DNA of 64,000 bases from Trileptium ribeirensis (lineage: Eukaryota; Nematoda; Enoplea; Enoplida; Thoracostomopsidae): positions 1 through 64,000 of the forward strand of contig JASANE010025085.1 in assembly GCA_030248225.1 (NCBI GenBank). The letters are read 5' to 3'. The notes under the pieces are model-generated. The model was given only the letters and a program-made list of their open reading frames with translations, had not been told where the DNA came from and did no database searches. Both the position numbers and the translations under genes were made by a program. This document shows positions 57,460 through 64,000 of this stretch, in pieces; the first letter of the stretch is position 1; each line of letters opens with the position of its first letter.

Positions 57460-57746
57460 GTGCACGTTCACGCGCTTAAAGCTTTTTTAAAATTTGAACT
57501 AAAACTTTGAGAATTTTTTTATCAAAATTCAAGCTCAAATATTGAAAGCAATTTTGTAGAGTTGATGATTTTGAGGACTTTTCAGACCTTTGTAGCGTAT
57601 TGCTTGTGCCAATCAAAGACAACGAACAGGTATTGAAAATTTTTGCACTAAAATCGTGAGCTCAAATTCGAAGCAAAATGACTTACAAGATTTTTGAGTT
57701 ACAAATTACTCTCAAATTTCAATCAAAATTTGAACGTGTGAACACA
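57460..57746. mobile_element. MITE, family C copy 2
   Basis: GTGCACGTTCACGCGCTTAAA at the left and TTTGAACGTGTGAACAC at the right are inverted. The interior carries the same AATTTGA/TCAAATT motifs as 54218-54520. Confidence 0.75.
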
Positions 57747-58329
57747 AAATTAGTCACACTAATTTTTAATCATGGGTAGATACGTTTCACGTTTAAGTCT
57801 GACTGAAGTTATACATGCATTCAAAAAGTGAAAACTTAACCAAATTCGTCGATACGTTCTTTAGCCAAATTCGTTAATCCATTGTTAAATTATTCAAGTT
57901 GTAACATTTTTTGTTTATAGATGTTATTTACGCTTTTTATGATCCACCTGCGGAAGATTCCTATGGGGACCCTATCCTTTTCTTGCCAGAACCTAGGTAA
58001 ACAACTCTGTTAACCGTCTTTGAGTTCAAGAACCGGAGGACTGAAACGATATTTTTTTTATCAAATTAACGTCTGATATTAATCTAACACCAAAACTAGA
58101 TGCTTCCTACGAACCGTTAGGTTACTACAATTTTCGGGGTATATGTTCAACCAAAAGCTTGTTATATTTTGATCTATGCTTCTATAGTTCTGCTCATTGA
58201 TGTGAATTTAAACAGATTCGAATTTGGCATATAAATTTTATCGTTTATCAATTCACATCAACAGAATAAACGACATAACAAGGATTTGAATCACCTTTTC
58301 TTAGTGTCATGTTAGTACCATAATGATTT
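57747..58329. other. Unassigned
   Basis: It contains an imperfect inverted pair TGATGTGAATTTAA (58199) and ATTCACATCAACAG (58250). Nothing else is recognised. Confidence 0.45.
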
Positions 58330-58472
58330 TATATGTCAGGAGCAACATTTATTTGCTTGGAACAAAAGACGACTCCAAATGTAAAAATTCAGGCGCGGGG
58401 AGAGTTGAACAAGTACCTTCTGGACTCGCAGGAAGAAACTACGCGCTAGACCACTCGGCCAGGTTATAACAA
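58330..58472 (-). mobile_element. tRNA-derived SINE-like sequence
   Basis: On the minus strand TGGCCGAGTGGTCTAGCGCG fits the A box of tRNA-Leu/Ser-type genes, and TTGTTCAACTCTC downstream fits a decayed B box. The block between does not complete a normal cloverleaf, and an unrelated body follows. This fits a SINE head or tRNA pseudogene better than a working tRNA. Confidence 0.55.
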
Positions 58473-60645
58473 ACGTGTCTTGCATTACATTGAGGGTGAT
58501 TAGAATTGTGGTGCGAGTTTCTCAAAGAGGTTTGAAACGCTGCGAATATTCTAGTCTTAATGATCTAGACAGTAAATCTAGACAGTTAGAAATATGCCGG
58601 ACCAACGTGAAATAAATAAAATGCGTAATGCCAGCAAAGCCGTTACGAAACGACTAAGGAAAGACGATTTTTATATAATAACCCATGAGCCTTTTTAGTT
58701 TGCTTAACAAATGAAAAATCTTAAGGATTGCTGCTGCCGTTGTTTAGTTTACTCAAAGTTGCGCAGCAGCGCAAAGCAACAGTGGTTGTTATTAACTAGC
58801 TAAAACCCAGCGATAATCAACTAATATTTAACGTACCGGAATTGGCTGAAATTGAATGTTATGTTCAGCAGTGATATTACATCAATCAGGACTTCAAGCG
58901 CTTCCTTTTATCCTGATTTTTTAGTGTTGTGTCTATGGTGTTTGGCAGACCATCATAATGTTCTATAAAAGCGCAACCAGATAGTGAAATAGGCTTAGAT
59001 TTATCGTATATAAGTGCAAGCATGCTGTTTGCTTTCATAGCAGCTACATAAACATTAGCAATATATTACAAAAGTAAGTGTGGGTTAAAAAAATCTGCGT
59101 ACTTACGATGATCACAGTATTTGTAAATCGAATAGATTTAAAAAAATCATGTTTCTTTAGAAAATATATACCGAAAGTTGCATGGCTGATAAGCGCTAAA
59201 GTCAAACAGAACGTATATATATCTTGCACACATTAAAAACCAGAATTAAAAACTGTAAACAGAAATATGACCAGTTTTCAAAGTATTTATAAAGAGAGAA
59301 TTTACAGCCAAAAGAGGCATTTCTAACGGTATTTACGACTCTAGACGAAGCTAATTCTTGAAATAACACTACAGACATGATCACAAAAATTTGAAGATCC
59401 TTTTGTCTGTCGTCCAGTAATCACCAAAATGCTTAATTGGACCATAAAACTGGGTGTTAGTGATCAGAGATGAAAAATGAAAACTTTGAGTTAGTGATCA
59501 GAGATGAAAAATGAAAACTGGGAGTTAGTGATCAGAGATGAAAAATGTTTTCTGAAGGATAATATCCCAGCAAACAGATTTTGAAAGCATCAATGGCCAA
59601 ACGCTGCATGATTTAGCCTTTTTCAATAAGCAACTATTTTCCAAGTATAATGAAAAAATGTTTCATTAGAAAAGAAAAACGATTCTGTGAAAAATGAAAT
59701 GTGGATGGCTGAAGGATATCCCATTCCCACCGACAACTCAAACGGGATACTGAACATATATAAACGGTCAGATTCTTAAGGTATCTTAGCAAAAACACAT
59801 CCGATGATTTGAAAAATTCAGCACAGCTGGACGAATTTTGAGTAAAAACTCGAATAATCCTAATTTAATAAGATAATATAATAGAATTTATTTAATAAAA
59901 ATAGAAAACCTTAAAACAAAATAATATAATAACAGTTTTCTAACAATAGCTTGTAACATAGATAGTGCAATCATATGAAAATGATCAGCAAAAAGCATAC
60001 TCCTGGATGTGTGTTTGTTTTATACACAATCGCGTGAATAATACCAATTTACCGAGCTAGCAACACCATGCAATGAACCTGACACTTTCTTATCGGCATC
60101 CTTTTTACAATGCCACTAAACTGTAAACACCTAAGTTTAAATTAAATCAAGCGCACTGTCGCTTAGTTTTTTGTATCTTTTGAGTGTTTTTACGCCCGAC
60201 AATTTTAGTGCTTTTCGTGCAACCAAGCCACACAGATATATATGTCAGAGTGAAAGGTGTAAGTGTTGAGCGGCCTTAAACAATTATTATAATTTTCTAT
60301 GTCTGACCACCATAACCTCACGCAAATATCTATATGAACCAAGGTGAGACACACGTGTTGTAATCCGAAGATAGGAGGGGAAACTTCCACGATCTGGGTT
60401 ATGAATTTAGTACTCAAGTAATGCGTTTAGCTTAGAAAAAGGGCTTCAGTGGGCGGCAGCCTATATAAGAGTTTAGTCTAAGCTAAGTTATATGTAACAT
60501 GTAGATTTGACGTTGGATTCGACTATTCAAGTGCAGCGAGACTTATTTCACAAAATCGGAGGAAATAGAACAAATAGCTGATCGCGTAATGTGATCATGA
60601 ATAGACGCTTGTCAATAATCCAAAGGCTGATTTTAATAATAAATA
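58473..60645. other. Unassigned
   Basis: AT-rich, short frames only. It includes the 34-bp repeat at 59455-59541 and a CTAAG-rich scrap near 60425-60490 resembling family A interior. Confidence 0.45.
59455..59541. repeat. 34-bp tandem repeat, three units
   Basis: TTAGTGATCAGAGATGAAAA recurs at 59457, 59491 and 59525 with a period of 34. Confidence 0.95.
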
Positions 60646-60730
60646 ATGTGGGGCAATGCCGGCTTTGAAGTTAAACAGCCCGTCGTTCCGTTGTTGCTCG
60701 TTGTTCTCTTATTACTGTGCGAATTTAATT
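60646..60730 (+). CDS. Candidate first coding exon with signal peptide
   Basis: ATG at 60646 opens MWGNAGFEVKQ, followed by the strongly hydrophobic PVVPLLLVVLLLLCEFN, then a GTAAAC donor at 60731. The layout (short polar start, long hydrophobic core, then a polar stretch) fits a secretory signal peptide at the start of a spliced gene that would continue to the right. No downstream exon was identified in the remaining 3 kb. Confidence 0.35.
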
Positions 60731-61034
60731 GTAAACGCGTCTTCAGCATTTGTTAAAAAAATTCGCTGAGTTTGTATATTCAAATGTTCCAATGCAGAAC
60801 TAAACTGCCAAATCCTACGCCTAGGCAGACTATAGCAAGTTTGTATTATAATTAGTGCTTGACTGTGTGCAAGTTTATTATTAAAAATTCGTGCGTACTA
60901 TTGTTTAATAATAAACATATTATGTTATATATATACTTAAATATGACTACAAGGTGTGTCAACTCACGAGTATACAGCGAGCGGTATGACTGCGAGTGAA
61001 CAATGTTAATAGTCGCAAATACCTTTGAACAATA
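60731..61034. other. No feature recognised
   Basis: AT-rich spacer. Confidence 0.5.
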
Positions 61035-61715
61035 ATCTCGCCATTTTCAGCTGCCTCAATACGTTTATATCCACATATTCAACAAATTTCAGCATTAGCC
61101 AGAAAACCCGTATAATAATATAATATTCAAAAAGAAGGTCGATGTTAACCAGTAGCATGCAGAAAAGGGTATTTTGGTTTAAGATACGGTCAAATGAATT
61201 ACCTCATCGTTTTCAGCGACCTCGGAAACCATTGTGGTGGCATGTGCAATAAATCATAGAAATATATTGAAGACCACGAAATCATACATATTCAAGAAAT
61301 TCAGGGTTCCAGGGAATACAGGACCATTTAAAAAAAGTGCTCAGTAACATATATGTTCGACTGAATTGCACCATCATTTTTAGCAACACCGAAAACCTGT
61401 ATAATCACAGATTCCATCATTTATGGCATTATGTTGAAAACTACGAAATAATGTAAGGTTCAAGAGAGGGACGGGATTCCACGAACTATACCATTATTCC
61501 AAGAAGGGTACATCGGTCCTTAAGGTGAGCCATTCCATTGTTTTCAGCATACGTGAAAATCTTTATAATCACAACTAATTATAAAAATACACTGAAAGCC
61601 ATGAAATCACGCATGAATTAAGGGGAGGGTGCCAGTGGCTAATAGTATCATTCCAAAAAAGTATTCCTGTCACAGGACGTGCAAATGGGTCACTCCATCA
61701 TTTTCAGTATTCCAA
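61035..61715. repeat. Degenerate tandem repeat, about 165 bp, five units
   Basis: A CAT(C/T)(A/G)TTTTCAG motif recurs at about 61042, 61206, 61374, 61548 and 61698, each followed by text like AACC.GTATAATCACA and ACGAAATCATG. It is old and strongly decayed. Confidence 0.75.
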
Positions 61716-63129
61716 AATACTCTACACGAGGACCCCAATTAGACCCAGATATCTACACCGGTTGTCAAGTTGCAATAAGCAAAGTGATTTTTGGCCAATT
61801 CAGCACCCGAGCCGAGCCCATTTGGCTCGTTTTCGGGAGAGGAAGTTGCGTGAATCAGTCTTCGCGCCAAATTAAAGGTCAAAAATAGAGATATCAAGCT
61901 TTAAAATGAGCTATTGGGCGAAGAAATATTCCTAGGAAAGTTGAGTTATGCGTGTCATCCTAAAAACCCAATAACTTACATAGTATGATTTCACCACTGT
62001 TACGGCTAGTAAGAATTCTTCGATTCGCTCTTTTCACTCAAAACAATCAGACCTCTCTTATCTAATGCATTAATCCAATTTAGGTGCTTACGCCAAAGTT
62101 GCCTCTTTATCAAAATCACGAAATGCGTCGTTCGCGTTCACATTTTTGCAATCCGAATTCGCATTTTAGTGACCGAGAACAAGGGCCCTGAATGTACGAA
62201 AAAAATTTGCGTACATGCACATTTCTCTGGTTCGTACGGTTGTCTGCGGTCACCAAACGACATGCTGAAAAGGACAGCTATGTTCGCACTCTATGTGTGT
62301 ATTGTAGTATACGCAAACAAAGCGATTTCCAACATCACAAAAATGTAATGCTAAGTCGCCAAGTAGCGACCGCGAACAGCACCTACATATTGCTATTTCA
62401 CAAATCTTTGTTCGCGTACATAAGGCAATAATTTTTGTTCGCGTACAGTCATCGCTTTTACGCTGCTCAACTGACTTGACAAAGGAGCAACACAAGTGTA
62501 CGCTCCTAAAGTGGACTCACGCATAAATATATCTTTCCGCGGGGTAAAAAGGTAAAAAATATTTATTTGTTGTCCAGCCATGTGTGTAAATATGTAAGAG
62601 GATCATTACTCGGATAATTACGAGATCAACTCTTCGTTCTCACTTTGTTTGCATGTATCGACATTCCAAATATTCCATTGGTCAAAGATTACAATTCGTT
62701 AGTTAACAATAAAAATACAACCAGTATCAAAATGAAACACGATATACCCTCTGGGCTGTAAAGTTACATAAGCTGACAATTTGGTTAACAGAGTGTTCAA
62801 AGTTTCAGCTTATATAAATGCCTGTTTCCGCTTTTTTCAACATGACAGCTATAATATATATCCATCTATCTATCTACATATAAAGTGAGGTATATTATAT
62901 ACCCTGGTTCCGCCATATAAGGAAAACTTGGCTACAACCGACGACAAAATATCTGACAACTGGCAACGGTGTGGGTGACACTGACACCTTGGCATCAGTT
63001 GGCCCGATCACTCATATATAAGATGAAAAGGTGAATAATAATAATTTGGTGAAAAGAGTACAGTAGTTCTTCCTGTTTGTCAAGCTCTTTGTGCCATAAA
63101 TGATTTAAAACGTATATCTGTTCCATTAT
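61716..63129. other. Unassigned, with TTCGCGTACA repeats
   Basis: At 62190-62450 several copies of TTGTTCGCGTACA and its variants occur on both strands, suggesting a decayed element. A (CTAT)4 microsatellite lies near 62864. No gene recognised. Confidence 0.45.
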
Positions 63130-63315
63130 TTAAGGCAAAACATTTGTAATAACATACAAAATGTGAGGGGAAGCTTCACAACCGCTCAAAGGCACTGGCT
63201 TTGGTGTACCTCGAATCGCCAACTTTGTGACAACTTCAACTTGACATGCTAAATTATCTTTTTGGCGTGGTCTTATGCTGTCAGGCTCCATAGGGGTATT
63301 AAATCGGCGGCGCAA
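63130..63315 (-). CDS. Candidate exon, family unknown
   Basis: The acceptor AAATCATATTTACAG ends at 63316 and the frame then runs 61 codons (LRRRFNTPMEPDSIRPRQK, then NLACQVEVVTKLAIRG, ending YVITNVLP) to TAA. Composition and the basic RRR start look coding. It is upstream of GRIP on the same strand, and a weak donor after AIRG (CGAG|GTACAC) would be in phase with the PDZ4 exon, so an upstream GRIP linker exon is possible. A terminal exon of another gene is equally possible. Confidence 0.35.
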   Translation of the reverse strand: MRRRFNTPMEPDSIRPRQKDNLACQVEVVTKLAIRGTPKPVPLSGCEASPHILYVITNVLP

Positions 63316-63363
63316 CTGTAAATATGATTTTCGATGTATTTTGTTTTATATTTTTGCCCGAGT

Positions 63364-63850
63364 AAACTTAAGATGACCCCTCCATAACATACTGTTTTGA
63401 ATTTTGTATAAAATTTGCTACGGAACGCTTTTTGGACGATTAAATTTCGCCACATTGCTCCTTATTGAAATCTAACTGTTTTCGAGTAACGAAAATTCAA
63501 GAAAATTATCCCGATTTCTGAGCACGAAAATTTGTCGAATTTGAATTAAACCGCTTTTGTTCACGAGCACCAAGATCTTAACTATAGAATAGATTTGCTT
63601 GTGACGTCACTTTTGTATTAAATTTATTCGTGAGCACCAAATAATCCAAATTTAAATGATTAGGCATTAGGGAACCGAATTAGTGCAAATTAAAAACGAT
63701 GAAATTCTGTCCATACGCAATATATTATTTCCGACCCTTGGATTTGATTTTGCCAATTTTCGATCTAACGAAAAAAGTAATGAAATTCAGCGTTTTTTCC
63801 GTACCTAGGATTTGCGATTAGATATCAGAAATTACAAAATAGGATGGTTG
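63364..63850. repeat. Dispersed repeat G, copy 2
   Basis: Same orientation as 44050-44520, sharing AAATGATTAGGCATTAGGGA, GAGCACGAAAATTTGTCGAA and TTGGATTTGATTTTGCCAAT. Confidence 0.85.
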
Positions 63851-64000
63851 GTGGGGTCACCTTATGTTTACTCACGCATTATCAGAATTATCGCCGAACA
63901 TTCTTGGAATTTGGTTTTGTTTTGTCTGTGTACGCCGTAATTGCAACCATCTCATTGTCGGTGTGTACCGATAGCGTTCAAATTCTGTCGTTATCTTTAA

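Overview
The window is animal nuclear DNA. It is intron-rich, AT-rich and crowded with transposon-derived repeats, with no bacterial-style operons. The one gene I can reconstruct with confidence is a GRIP (glutamate-receptor-interacting protein) orthologue on the minus strand. Its insect-like PDZ sequences, a dead mariner of the DD41D type and a Mag-like Ty3/gypsy remnant point to an arthropod, most likely an insect. I cannot name the species.

Layout. Bases 1-5200 are a less AT-rich stretch with no recognisable gene. Bases 5231-7312 hold a fold-back element, a MITE and a Ty3/gypsy gag-protease remnant that the MITE has cut. Bases 7313-12800 are mostly unassigned, with one weak exon candidate and a 60-bp satellite. 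Bases 12848-34858 hold nine GRIP exons, read right to left: PDZ4 (34858-34615 and 32711-32572), PDZ5 (28364-28205 and 26772-26604), PDZ6 (23993-23869 and 21729-21410), a serine-rich linker (18345-18102 and most of 16600-15208), and PDZ7 (end of 16600-15208, then 13060-12848). All eight intron phases agree, and the joined exons give 1,002 codons including the stop. The exons for PDZ1-3 were not found. They may lie beyond the window or across a very long repeat-filled intron to the right. A possible alternative first exon at 36381-36330 would give a PDZ4-7-only isoform.

The GRIP introns hold most of the mobile DNA: MITEs, a 758-bp non-autonomous hAT-like element with an 8-bp target duplication, a 1,300-bp mariner inserted in a 149-bp satellite, a roughly 205-bp satellite, a long fold-back element, and a 242-bp exon-plus-intron repeat that may derive from a SMYD-type gene. 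Two PDZ exons have had their 3' halves and splice donors copied in tandem into the downstream intron. An inverted pair of roughly 0.8-kb repeats flanks the first PDZ4 exon.

Bases 35000-64000 are mainly repeats: tandem arrays of 34, 103, 108, 130, 165, 232 and 272 bp, fold-back elements, MITEs and one tRNA-derived SINE-like stretch. Only isolated exon candidates stand out: a CUB-like exon at 53844-53939 (+), a signal-peptide-like first exon at 60646-60730 (+), a membrane-segment ORF near 40.8 kb (+), and a spliced-looking ORF at 63130-63315 (-). I see no CRISPR, no prokaryotic system and no clearly new molecular system. The most original signals are the exon-copying duplications and the inverted repeats around the PDZ4 exon.
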